From the NCBI GenBank assembly GCA_030760725.1, contig JASWHV010000018.1, positions 19,934,273-19,998,272 on the forward strand: a stretch of DNA of 64,000 bases. The letters run 5' to 3'. Position numbers and translations under genes: made by a program. This DNA is from Neostapfia colusana. Lineage: Eukaryota > Streptophyta > Magnoliopsida > Poales > Poaceae. The notes beneath the pieces were generated by a model that ran no database searches, had not been told where the DNA came from, and saw only the letters and a program-made list of their open reading frames with translations. The stretch's first letter is position 1; every line of letters starts with the position of its first letter. Shown piece by piece: positions 24,181 to 35,176 of the stretch.

Positions 24181-24407
24181 TGTAAATAAAACAATAATAA
24201 TGTTGAGGAAGTCTACACACCGAACCCCTTGAGATTGATTCTTTATATAGAGGAGATTACATGCTGAGATCCACAACTTCAGGAGTGAAGCACACGACTC
24301 GCACGACGCTCACGATCCACAACTCAACTACATGCGTAACGTACGCGCATGACTCACGCTGCATGTATGCATACATGCATCCTTCTAGACTAAGTCTAAT
24401 CTTAACA
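24181..24407 (-). repeat. 5' LTR of the copia element (227 bp)
   Basis: Starts TGTAAATAAAAC and ends CTTAACA on the plus strand. It is the partner of 15073-15314 and is followed by the duplicated target ATGTA. Confidence 0.92.
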
Positions 24408-24618
24408 ATGTAGACTTTGGGTTTTTCAAAATTTCTCCTGAACGATTGACTTTTGTATGCCTCTCATAGATCACAAAAATATATTTGGATTTGGATCAAA
24501 GCGTCATGACCACCCCAGGTAAGTACGGCGGCACAAACAGGCTAAGAGATTCAGTAATTGAGTTGAGGACCACCAACTGAAATCCCTTGTCTCAGCTCCC
24601 ATCAACACCATCTCCTTC

Positions 24619-25892
24619 CACTACTACAAAAAGTATTTTCACAGGCGCCTCAATTTTTCAAACACAAGCGGTCCGCAAAGAAATGCGACTGTAGTGACGA
24701 ATGAAACAATAACCGCCTATGATGACAAAACCTCACAGGTGGGCCGCATCTTCGGACCGTCTGCGAATATAGAGTGAATCGTGAGGATATAAGTTATCCT
24801 TAATGACGATATTGTATTTTCTTACTTTTGAGTTTTATTTTCATTGTAACTAGCGTATTTTCTTACCACAACTAGGGTTTATCTGTATAGCCATTACAAG
24901 AAAAATCTGTTAAGCTTGTTACTTCATAGAATTATTACTACTGTTCTACTCATGAGTTGTTTTATATTTCATTGCGGCACGCGAAGAATATTTACCAAGA
25001 ATGGCCGGTTTGTAGGAGTATTCCTGATGGAGGAGCCGACAAGATTACGAGTGAATTGTGTCAATTCATGCATCGAGAAATCTTCCACCGAAGAGGGTTG
25101 TACTTCGATAATGATGGTGGAGTAGCTGATGTGCCGGAACTTTGCCAGTATGACAATAGAAACATCTTTTAGTGAAACTTGTAAACTATGATGACTGTTG
25201 ATGTAACAAACTATGAGATCACTTCTGTGTAACCTGTACATTGTTTTAGTAAATTGACTTCTGTGATTATATTGTTTTAGTGTAAACTATGAGATGAGTT
25301 TTTGATTAATTTTTTTAGTGAAATTGACCTGAAAATTAGAAATAACAGCAGGTACTACTGCATAGGGTATACTTTATCACAGGCGGTTCTTTACCTACGG
25401 CTAGACCTGCCTGTGAAATTATATTATCACAGGCGGCTAGTCATAGGTAAAGAACCCCCTATGATAAAAGGATTACATAGGCGGTTACACTTATGGTACA
25501 AACCGCCTGTGATAAAGTATCTTCACAGGCGGCTAGTAGTAGTTAGAGGACCGTCTATGCTAATATAGATATCACAGGCGGTAAAACTTACGTTACTAAC
25601 CGCCTGTGATAAAGTGTCTTCACAGGCGGCTATTAGTAGTTAGAGGACTGTCTGTGCTAATATAGATATCACAGACGGTAAAACTTACGTTACTAACCGC
25701 CTGTGATAATATGTCTTCACAAGCGGTTAGGCCTAGATAAAGGACCGCCTGTGATAAATCTATTTCACAGGCGGTATTACTTTCCGCCTGTGAAATTGTA
25801 GATTATCACAGGCTCTTCGTTTCAGGCGGTTTTGAAAACCGCGTATGATAATACGTTTAGAGCCGCCTGCGATGAAACTTATTGTAGCAGTG
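24619..25892. mobile_element. Non-autonomous CACTA (En/Spm-like) transposon
   Basis: The ends are CACTACTACAAAAA and (inverted) CACTGCTACAATAA, with 3-bp target duplication TTC on both sides (24616-24618 and 25893-25895), the CACTA hallmark. Subterminal repeats of the type CACAGGCGG/CCGCCTGTGA occur many times in both orientations, especially at 25370-25870, and are the likely transposase binding sites. No transposase is encoded; short ORFs inside are not supported. Confidence 0.92.
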
Positions 25893-26022
25893 TTCATTCA
25901 GCCTGAGCCACTTGTTAATCAGTGCCTGCGTGCCAGGACAAACAAGATCAAATAGCTACCACTTAGTAGTTGATGGGGTTAGATCGCTTTTGTTTGTTGC
26001 AGTCCCCTTTCACACACCTTCA

Positions 26023-26150
26023 GGGCTTGTTTGGGTAATAAGAAATGGAGTGGATTGGAGTGGAATAGAGTGGAAAATGAACTAATTTTTACTCCAATCC
26101 CCCTCAATTCACTTCAAATGAAGAGTATTTAGTTGTATACAAACAAGCCC
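26023..26150. mobile_element. Tourist-like MITE (128 bp)
   Basis: TIRs GGGCTTGTTTGG on both ends (inverted) with TCA duplicated at the flanks (26020-26022 and 26151-26153) fit PIF/Harbinger Tourist elements of grasses. Confidence 0.85.
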
Positions 26151-26153
26151 TCA

Positions 26154-28055
26154 AAGGGTTTTAATTTTTTTCCTGGTCATATTGCCATATTTTCCTCTGT
26201 AGCAGTTCGTTAGCTAGAGCTGGAGCATACTTTCGTGGTAGTACCTTGCATATCATAGATGTCCAAAGTTTTTATGAAACCTTTATACTTGGGTCCCTAA
26301 GTTTTGAGAAAGCGTTTTTGTCGATAGTTAGGCAGACCGCATAAGGTCGAGAGGTCGTGTCTCAAAGGCAGTAAACTTACATGTGTTGCAGCTTACAACC
26401 TTTTGCTATTGCTGTACTTTTATTTTCTTAGGAAAGACATTGCCTCCACCGTTCTTGAACTCTAAGATGATTGCGGTGAGGACAAGCTTCAGAGATCATG
26501 GAGATCCATCTCTAACACTAACTAGCCTAGTCCATTCAAGGATCATGGTCGCCTAAAGCATTTTGTTTTTACCCCATGTTAATCAAGTTTCACAAGTTGT
26601 CTGATCACATAACCACCGTTTCTTTGCTATTTTTTTTTTTACAGGAGCACTGCTGTGCTTATGGAAGGTAAAACAGGAGAGATGCCGTTCTAGACATGCT
26701 CGGAAGCAACTACCTGCACCGCTGCACTCATAATAATTAGGTAGACATGGCGCTGATAACAAGCCAAAAAAATAGAAGCGTGCTGTTGTAGCATCCTCCA
26801 GCAGTAGCAACTCAATCTTTTAACGAATACTACTCAAACAATCGGACACCTCGGCATCCTAGCAGATATCAAATGAATAACCATTTTCCTATAGTCGGCT
26901 TGCTCTGTTTAAGTCAAGTATCCTTCATGAACAGCAGGGAAAGAAATGAGGTAGATTATACTTCATATACATATACAGGTCTGCATACGATCAGCCCCTA
27001 TAAAATTTTAATGATTACATAACCTTTTTAAGTAGCTATGGTAATGCTCATCGCATCAATAGTAACAAGGTTGCATCCCGGCAGAGTATAGTCATCAAAG
27101 GCACTTATTCCACAAAATTCACTAGTAGCCCAAACCAATTTGCCCCTCAAATTTGAAGATGACAAGTCAATGGAGCAAGTATTTGACCTTTGCACGCGGG
27201 TAAATCTCATCCCCCTGTCAACCTGCAATGAATTATCAAAAGAGCTGTCACGACTAAAAATGTCATAAAAATGAACAAAATACCAAGAAATCAATTAAAC
27301 ATAGTGGCTCAGGGAACCAATAATTTAGAACCCAAATAATGTTGCACAGTAAATAATGGAAGCTGCTAAATAGACACTATACACTATACCACCACATAGT
27401 GTCGTAAATTATCTATTGTTGTACATCCAATATTCAAGATCAACTTAGTCCATACTTGGTCACTGTTTCCTATTCCATTGTGGATCTCAAGGTAATGGTA
27501 TTGATCAAACACATCCAACGTAACTTTCTAAGCATGGGCCTGCCACCAGTTATTGACAACTAGAAGCAAATGAAAAGCACACCACACAAAATTAAAGAGA
27601 AGGCCTATGTGAAATTAGTAACAATTGGCCTGTCACGTGACCGTAATTGGCGGCTCAATATGTTTATAAACTTATGCATTCTATAACTTAGTCTCACAAC
27701 AAAAAGAACAAATGAAACATGACAAAAACTAAATTTTGTACTATGTGATCTTGTATATTCAAATGGAATAAAAGGAATCGAACAAAAACTAGCATTTGAA
27801 TTTTCATACATTAATACAGATGATTCATTACAAACTATATGCACTCACTATTTTCTGTACTGGAGTTTAAATATTGGTTAAAAAACAAATTGTGGTCAGC
27901 TACGTTATGAATTAGCCAACCAAGAAAGAATTGGATGCACAGGAGCTATGGAACAGTGGGCATACAAACTAATAAGCCCACAACGGTAAAAAGTGATCTG
28001 CAAACCAAATAACACTTGCAAGCAAGTAGGCTTCTATAACAGCAATTAGCAAAAA
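26154..28055. other. Low-copy-looking AT-rich flanking DNA
   Basis: I recognise no transposon here. It may be host intergenic or intronic sequence. One possible coding exon at 27028-27222 (minus) is listed separately. Other ORFs are under 90 codons and unrecognised. Confidence 0.4.
27028..27222 (-). CDS. Possible terminal exon of an unknown host gene
   Basis: On the minus strand a pyrimidine-containing acceptor ending TTCATTGCAG precedes an open stretch of 64 codons ending in TAA. Residues include RGKLVWATSEF and DDYTLPGCNLVTIDAM. Codon use and splice context look exon-like, but I do not recognise the family and see no confident upstream exon. It could be chance or a pseudogene remnant. Confidence 0.25.
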   Translation of the reverse strand, partial: VDRGMRFTRVQRSNTCSIDLSSSNLRGKLVWATSEFCGISAFDDYTLPGCNLVTIDAMSITIAT

Positions 28056-28250
28056 TAAATTAATGGCCCTTATAACTCCGCCTATGTTGTAATGACACAG
28101 CCGGTCCCAAGCCCGGGTAAAGGAGGAGGGGGTTGTGATAGGCTTGGCGAGCCAACAACTTACACTTAGCCATTCTCATGGAAATGAAACCCAATAGAAA
28201 TTCATTGGGGGCGTAACCCTCTTAGCGACGCGCCATATCGGAACCCGGGT

Positions 28251-31103
28251 ATGGTGTTAAGTGGGCAAGGGCCGGGTCGCCACCGCCTTAGTGGCGCGAC
28301 ATATCAGAACCCGGATATGGTGTTAAATGAGCAAGGGCCGGATCGCCACCACCTTAGTAGCGCGCTACATCATTGCCCGGATGTAGTGATAAGTGAGCAA
28401 GGGTCTTTGCATCTTACTCGACGGGTGCAAAGCGTAAGGAAGCTAGCCGAGGAACATAGATTTCGGGTGGGTAGTTGGAATGTAGGATCCTTGACGGGGA
28501 AGCTACGTGAGTTAGTAGATGTTGCCATTAGGAGACGAGTAAATATCCTTTGTGTACAAGAGACTAGATGGGCGGGTCAAAAGGCGAGAGAAGTCGAGAA
28601 TACCGGTTTCAAGCTTTGGTATTCCGGTTCGGCTGGGACTAGGAATGGCGTAGGTGTTCTAATAGATAAGAGTCTTAAGGATGGAGTAGTGGATGTTCGA
28701 AGACGAGGGGATAAGATCATCTTAATCAAGATAGTAATTGGGGACATTGTCTTGAACGTCATTAGTGCTTATGCCCCACAAGTTAGGCTCAACATGAGCG
28801 CTAAGAGGCAATTTTGGGAGGACTTGGAGGATATGGTGAGTAGTGTACCGATAACCGAGAAACTCCTCATAGGGGGAGATCTCAATGGTCATGTGGGTGC
28901 AACTAACCTAGGATTTGAGGGAGTACATGGAGGTTTTGGATGCGGCGATAGAAATCAAGAGGGTAAGGACATCCTAGACTTTGTCGTAGCCTATGATCTG
29001 TTGATAGCTAACACCCTCTTTAGGAAGAGGCAATCTCACCTAGTGACCTTTAGTAGTGCCCAACACTCTATAGCCAGATTGACTTTGTCCTCACTAGGAG
29101 AAAGGATAGACGGGAGTGTCTAGATTGTAAGGTGATCCCGGGGGAGTGTGTTGTGACACAACATAAGCTTGTGGTAGCTGACTTTCGCTTCCATACATGC
29201 TCTTTGCGGGACAAAGGTGTCAAAATCACAAGAACAAAGTGGTGGAAGTTGAAGGGAGAATCACAAGAATCCTTTAAAAATAGGGTGATCACAGGACCCT
29301 GGGCAGAAAATGGAGATGCAGATAGTATGTGGACGAAGATGGCAACTTGCATTAGGAAGGTAGCTAGTGAGGTGTTCGGTGTGACAAAGGGAAAGAAACT
29401 TGTAGATAAAGACACTTGGTGGTGGAATGAGGATGTACAAAAATCCATTGAGAAGGAGTGTTACAAGAGTTGGCATAATGATAGAAGCGCAAGCAACATG
29501 CTTAAGTACAAAGAGGCTAAGAAGAATGCAAAGCGGGCTGTGAGTAAGGCAAGAGGACAGACCTATGATAAGTTATATGAGAGACTAGAGACAAAAGAAG
29601 GTGAAAAGGACATATACAATGTAGCAAAAATCCGCGGGAGAAAGATGAGGGATCTCAATCAAGTTAAATGCATCAAAGATGAGACTGACCGCATTCTAGT
29701 GAAGGATGAAGAGATTAAGAATAGATGGCGTGATTACTTTAATGGGCTATTCAATGATGGGAATGGGAGCACTATGGTTGAGTTGGATGACTCCTTTGAT
29801 GACTCCAACAGGCGGTTCGTGCGGAGGATACAAGAGTTTGAGGTTAAGGAGGCCTTAAAAAGAATGAAAGGAGGAAAGGCCCTCGGCCCTGACGATGTCC
29901 CTATTGAGGTGTGGAGATGTCTTGGGGACGTGGCAATAGTATGGCTCACAAAGCTATTCAACCACATTTTTCGGTCAAACAAGATGCCTGAAGAATAGAG
30001 GAAAAGTATAGTAGTACCTATCTTCAAAAATAAAGGAGATATTCAAAGTTGTACTAATTATCGAGGCATTAAGCTTATGAGTCATACTATGAAGCTTTGG
30101 GAGAGAGTGATTGAACACCGCCTGAGGAAAGTGACCAATGTCACTAAAAACCAGTTTGGTTTTATGCCTGGGAGGTCTACAATGGAGGCGATTTTCTTGC
30201 TTCGTCAGCTTATGGAGAGATATAGGGAGCAGAAGGACTTGCATATAGTGTTCATCGACTTGGAGAAGGCGTACGACAAGATACCAAGGTCAGTCATGTG
30301 GTGGGCACTAGAGAAATATAAAGTGCCAACAAAGTACATTACAATAATGTTAGGACAAGTGTGCGCGTAAGTGATAGTGAGACTGATGCATTTCCTATCA
30401 CGGTAGGACTACATCAAGGATCAGCTTTGAGCCCATACATCTTTTCCTTAGTGATGGATGAGGTGTCGAAGGATATACAAGGGGATATCCCTTGGTGCAT
30501 GCTCTTTGCTGATGATGTAGTGCTGGTAGATGGAACTAGAGATGGTGTTGATAAGAAATTAGAGTTATGGAGACAAACCTTAGAGTCCAAGGGATTTAGA
30601 CTTAGTAGGACCAAAACCGAGTATATGAGGTGTGACTTTAGTGGTGTTGGTCGTGAAGAGGGAAATGTTAGTCTACAAGGACAAATAGTACCTAGAAGGG
30701 ACTCTTTCCGATACTTAGGATCAATGTTCCCACAAAAGCTAAAAGGGAAGTTTTATAGGACGGAGATCAGACCCGCGATGCTCTATGGGACGGAATGTTG
30801 GCCAACTAAACGGCAACATGTCCAACAAATGAGTGTCGCAGAGATGCGCATGCTACGGTGGATGTGCGGGCACACGAGAAGAGACCGAATAAGGAATGAG
30901 ACGATTCGAGATAAGGTAGGCGTGGCGCCGATTGAAGAGAAGTTAGTCCAACATCGACTTAGGTGGTTTGGACATATCCAACGGAGACCTCCAGAAGCAC
31001 CGGTTAACAGTGGGATTTTAAGAGGTAGAGAAAATATTAGGAGGGGTAGAGGACGACCAAGGTTGACCTGGGAGGAGGCGGTAAAACGAGATTTGAGAGA
31101 TTG
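28251..31103 (+). pseudogene. RTE endonuclease-reverse transcriptase ORF, decayed
   Basis: The first part (28251-29123) is an APE-type endonuclease: VGSWNVGSLTGKL, VQETRW, SAYAPQ, LIGGDLNGHVG. A frame change near 29060-29070 moves the frame, and the endonuclease C-terminus and the linker continue to 29998. There TAG replaces a tryptophan codon in the PEEWRKS context. RT continues in the same frame to 30370, shifts again, and then shows the catalytic LFADDVVL near 30510 and the C-terminal RTE domain (MLRWMCGHTRRDR, RLRWFGHIQRR). About 35 residues seem to be missing between RYLGSM and LKGKFY compared with family members; this is from memory of the family, not an alignment. A TGA ends it at 31101-31103. 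Confidence 0.88.
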
Positions 31104-31177
31104 AAATGTATCCAGAGACTTAGCTCATGATAGGACCGCATGGAAAGTAGCAATCCATGTGCCAGAATCGTAGCCTT

Positions 31178-31258
31178 GTTTTTTTCTTTTTTCTTTTTCT
31201 TTTTCTTTTTTTTTTCTTTTTTTCTTTTTTTTTCTTTTTTTCTTTTTTTCTTTTTTCC
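31178..31258. repeat. Polypyrimidine microsatellite in the LINE 3' UTR
   Basis: About 80 bases of T runs with single C. The lysine-rich ORF on the opposite strand (31120-31308) is an artefact of this tract. Confidence 0.9.
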
Positions 31259-31748
31259 TTGTTCTTATAACTATTCCTCTCTTTTACTTCATTGATATTG
31301 GGTTTCATGTCTAGCCGACCCCAACAGGCTTGGGATAAAGGCTTGGTTGTTGTTGTTGTTGTAAATTAATGGCCCTTATGTGTCAATATCATATAAATTG
31401 ATGAATACAAGGTGTTGAACTTAGAGAATTGACCTGATTGTATTGCTACGTCTAGAAATTGTTCTGACTAGGATTGCAATATACATAGCTTAGATTTTAG
31501 AAAACATGGAGAAGATCAAGCTCCAACTGAAAATCCATGTCTTCTTATTGCAGAGAACATTTGACTCAACCTATGTCTAGTAGAATATAAGAGCTACATG
31601 GATTGCAACATGCAGAGTTTAGATTTTAGAACTCTTACAAAAAATCAAGCTCCAATTAGAAATTCCATGTGTCCGTTTATCAGCGAGGCTACATAGGACC
31701 CAACTAGAAATCCCATATGTCTGAAAAATGTCTTCTTATTGCAGAAAA

Positions 31749-32028
31749 TATTGGAATTATGGACGCTCAACGTGGGGAAAAGCAGGATAACTGGGAGGGG
31801 TCCAATGACCTCCTCGCTTTATATAGCCGGTTACACACCCTGATTCGTTTCTAAATAGGACTCCCCTTTCCTAACTTCTAGGATGCCTTTTCTAATCTAA
31901 ATGGCATGTTTCATTTCCTACCTTATCTATTAGAGTCCTATCCCTAAATGATACCTAGATGGCCCAAGCCTATGTGGCATGCAACCCAAAACTTGGCCCA
32001 TGCCGCAACGCATCAGGATTACACAACA
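31749..32028 (-). repeat. 3' LTR of the TRIM-like element
   Basis: Begins TATTGGAATT (TG mutated to TA) and ends TTACACAACA. It shares long blocks with 32805-33090, such as the segment around TTATATAGCC and GTTACACACCCTGATTCG. Confidence 0.88.
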
Positions 32029-32804
32029 TTCTCCCCCTAATCCTGAGGATTGCCATTACTCCCCCATGTGACGAGTCTCCCACGCGTTCAAGCCACCATA
32101 GGAGAAGACTGTCGGGTCCTGCCGCGTCGCTCCAGATCCTCCCGATCTGAGCCGCCTCCCTATCTCCTATCAACCACTATTATGTGCTCGCCATTGGGCG
32201 TCAGCACGCACCCGTCGACCTCATGCACAGCCCGCACTCGCCTGGCCTTGACCATGTGCGCGCCTCCTACGCGTCGCGCCGGCTTTCATGCGGCCACCTT
32301 GAGCCGCATCCTGCCACCATCATGCCGAACTCCACATGACCGCCTCGAGCCTTGACTTGCCGCCTCTGGTACACCTCCTGTGCATGTTTAGCGAAGCAAC
32401 AAGGAACTTGGTACACTTTGCTTAGTGTCCTTAGCCTCCTTAGCCAAAGTAACTAACCCCACGTGACTCCAGCCCAGCCCAAACACGTGACCTTTCATGT
32501 AATCTTCTTCCTACTCATGGACTCTCTTCACCTCACACAGCTGCGCAGCCGCCTGTGGAGCTCCACCAGCACCGCTTAGCACAAGGAGCGTTGCCTAGCC
32601 CACTGCAGCAGTGTCATCCGCGCGTTCCGATCCGAGCCTGCTGGATCCACATCAAGGTACACTCGATCCGACAAAAACCACGCCTAAATCCACGAGATTC
32701 GCTGAGCCTCGTTGGAGACGCGCCTGCCTCGTTGGCCGTCCCCAGGAGCACGTCGTCCTAGGGCCAGCGGATAGGATCTATAACCTAAGCGTTGGACATC
32801 AAAA

Positions 32805-33090
32805 TGTTGGAATTCCGAACACTCAACATGGGGAAAAAGGGGATAACTAGGAGGGGGTTGTTTATTTCCAATTACCTCCCGGCTTTATATAGCCAGTTAC
32901 ACACCCTGATTCGTTTCTAATGGACTCCTTTCCTAACTTCTAGGATCCCTTTCCTAATCTAAATGGCAGGTTTGATTTCCTACCTTATCTATTAGAGTCA
33001 AATCACTAAATGACTCCTAGAGGGGCCAGGCCTATCTGGCGTGCAGCCCAAAACTTGGCCCATGCCGCAATGCATCAAGATTACACAACA
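32805..33090 (-). repeat. 5' LTR of the TRIM-like element
   Basis: Begins TGTTGGAATT and ends TTACACAACA; partner of 31749-32028. Confidence 0.88.
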
Positions 33091-33238
33091 GAACATTTCA
33101 CTCAGCTTATGTCTAGTAGAATTTAAGAGTTACATGGATTGCAATCTGCAGAGTTTAGATTTTAGAAAACTTGGAAAAGGTCAAGCTACAACTAGAAATC
33201 CCATGTCTGTTTATTGGCGAGGCTACATAGCTGATTGA

Positions 33239-35176
33239 AGAATGTGAAAACTGCAAAGAAAGGGGCAGCCCGGTGCATGTAGCTACCTCGTGCACAGGGT
33301 CCGGGAAGGGTCCGACCCTTGCATACAGAGTGGAAACTGTAAAGAAATGTGGAAACTGTAATGCTTACAAAATGATTTTATCAAGCATTTTATTTTAGTA
33401 CAAGATAATGTTTGAATCGTGAAACTTGCATGGATTGAGTTGAACATAACTTGGTAGACCTACTATTCATATCAAGGTCAAAGCACAATATACAGAGTTT
33501 ATATTGAAGCAAAATAATGAAACAAGTCTTCCAGTTACACACATCCAGTCAATGTGTGAATCACCAACTAGCGGACAATCACATTTCAAAGAGACAGTTA
33601 TGATAATCAGATAGATCATTTGGCACACCCCCACAACCAAACTTACAATCTTTTATAGCTCAGTCACATGAATTAAGGCATTGATCGTAGGGATATGAAC
33701 AGGGAAAGGGCGAGGGTGCAAAATAACCTCTGCTAGAGATCAGTGTTCAGTGCTTTACATTTTTTATAACTAGAGGCTTGCAGGAAAATAAGAGATTGAT
33801 CATCTAGACTTCTAGAGGCTTGATGAATACATAGTTTCCATCACACATTATGTTTTAGGAGCTTTGTGAGACGACAGAAAAAACATTGTTGCATATTTTA
33901 TTTCAAAAAAAACTTAAAATTTCATTGTTATGGCAGATGCTCATATGTTACATGCCAAATCAGTATATTGGTTACTTAGGCTTTTACCTAAGTACTGAAT
34001 CAACTATACACCAAAACCACAAGCTACTTGATAGATCAAATACATAGGATTCTCAGTGCTGTGACGCCCACGTTGGTTGGGGAAAAAGATTGAAACTGGA
34101 GAGCTTTGATTACAACAGAAGTGTCAATACATGGCTCTAAGCCCTTCAACATGACTTGTGAGCAAATGCTAAGGGCTGGCAAATCATTGTTATGGAGGTA
34201 GTCGGATGAATGGGAGCTAAAACATGTAATTTTATGGGAGTATGAAAAACAGAAAAAGCACCAATGGACAAGCAGTATCATAAAATTGGTGCCCAACAGT
34301 TCAAACGTGATGTTAACACAATTGAAAAAACCAATGGGCCTGATATTGGTTACATACAAGAAAAATATTTATAAAGTAGTGATATGTACAGGAAGATCAA
34401 AGAAAGCAATAATAGTATGCATAGAACCACAGTGTACATTAAAATGGGAGAAATCAACCGGCAGGCATAGAGATTGAGCAGCTCCCACAGCTCAGAACGG
34501 CTTTAAAACTACGCTCTTGATGATAAAATGCATACATTTGCGCACAGAGATGATACCACTGCAACACAGTAGAGTTAGCCCTTATGAGATGAGACTGCAA
34601 GAAGATTGCAGGGTGATTTTTTCTTTATGTATGCCATGGAAGCTGTTAGCTACGAGGACAAGCTCTTAAGTTACCATAATCGTTATTATGCAGCAAATTA
34701 TCCTACCATGCCATATGTATGCTGCACTGCATGCCTTACAAACCAGGAAATATAAAATATTTAGAGGGAAGGGCAGATGGCTACAACTACAGGAAATATT
34801 CATATGATCCCCAGGCAATGAGAATGATGAAAAATGAAAAATGTCGTACATTTGTAGCATAACCAGATGAATTGTAGGCCCTATCTCCAGTTACACTACA
34901 GCACTACAGAAACTGAAATAGAATGCCAGCTCATATGGAAACTATTACTTGGTTGCAAATTTGCTATACATACAACCATGCACCTCTGGGAGAAAGTACT
35001 GAATAAAATAACAAGGGCCAACCACACAGATAGGGTTGATTACGCTGGAAAATAAGGCATGCTACAAAGCACGTAGCTTATAATCCATTATTGCAACTTT
35101 TTGTGATGCGTGAATACATTAATAGTGCAAAATTATGTTACAGAAAGATCAATCGCACCTTGCACCAATTGATGAA
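33239..35176. other. Sequence downstream of the J-protein gene
   Basis: AT-rich DNA with no recognised transposon. The part next to 35176 should include the 3' UTR of the J-protein gene. A minus-strand ORF of 107 codons at 34036-34359 is unrecognised and not called. Confidence 0.4.

Larger units (their letters stand above)
15073..24407 (-). mobile_element. Ty1/copia retrotransposon with nested solo LTRs
   Basis: Two short LTRs (15073-15314 and 24181-24407, TG...CA) bound the element. A perfect 5-bp duplication ATGTA flanks it at 15068-15072 and 24408-24412. On the minus strand the order is primer site, gag, protease, integrase, RT, RNase H, polypurine tract, which is copia order. Integrase is split by an insertion at 17924-22509. 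Removing this insertion and its duplicated 5 bp leaves about 4.7 kb, the usual size of a plant copia element. The VFGCACYPNL and ISRDVIFDE motifs resemble the Ale/Retrofit/Hopscotch group, which is an inference. Stops and frame changes make it inactive. Confidence 0.93.
28074..31361 (+). mobile_element. RTE-type LINE (non-LTR retrotransposon)
   Basis: An 18-bp target duplication TAAATTAATGGCCCTTAT lies at 28056-28073 and 31362-31379. The element ends in a GTTGTTGTTGTTG tail, the RTE-style 3' end. Order is 5' leader, AP endonuclease, reverse transcriptase, short 3' UTR. The length of about 3.29 kb is close to full size for RTE. It inserted by target-primed reverse transcription and is now inactive (see the ORF entry). 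Near the 5' end, 28200-28400 holds three imperfect 70-bp-scale repeats around GTTAAGTGGGCAAGGGCCGG. Confidence 0.92.
31749..33090 (-). mobile_element. TRIM-like non-autonomous LTR retroelement (1.34 kb)
   Basis: Two LTRs of 280 and 286 bp in direct orientation bound a 776-bp interior with no gag or pol. The flanks GAAAA/GAACA look like a 5-bp duplication with one change. A polypurine tract (AGGGGGAGAA on the minus strand) lies next to the left LTR, so the element is on the minus strand. At the other end the primer site is degenerate (TTTTGATGTCCAACGC, reminiscent of the initiator-Met type). It must have been moved by enzymes of another element. Confidence 0.82.
31472..33238. repeat. Local tandem repeat, three diverged copies, split by the TRIM element
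   Basis: Copies start at about 31472, 31601 and 33137 with GATTGCAA, and share TTTAGATTTTAGAA and ATCAAGCT.CAACT-like blocks and an adjoining segment CTATGTCTAGTAGAAT. Without the nested element the spacing is about 129 and 189 bp. There is no ORF; the origin is unknown. Confidence 0.65.

Noticed and set aside
31120..31308. Lysine-rich 62-codon protein on the minus strand
   Set aside because: It is the translation of a polypyrimidine microsatellite in the LINE 3' UTR.
34036..34359. 107-codon minus-strand ORF downstream of the J-protein gene
   Set aside because: No recognisable domain, no good splice context and AT-rich codon use; insufficient support.
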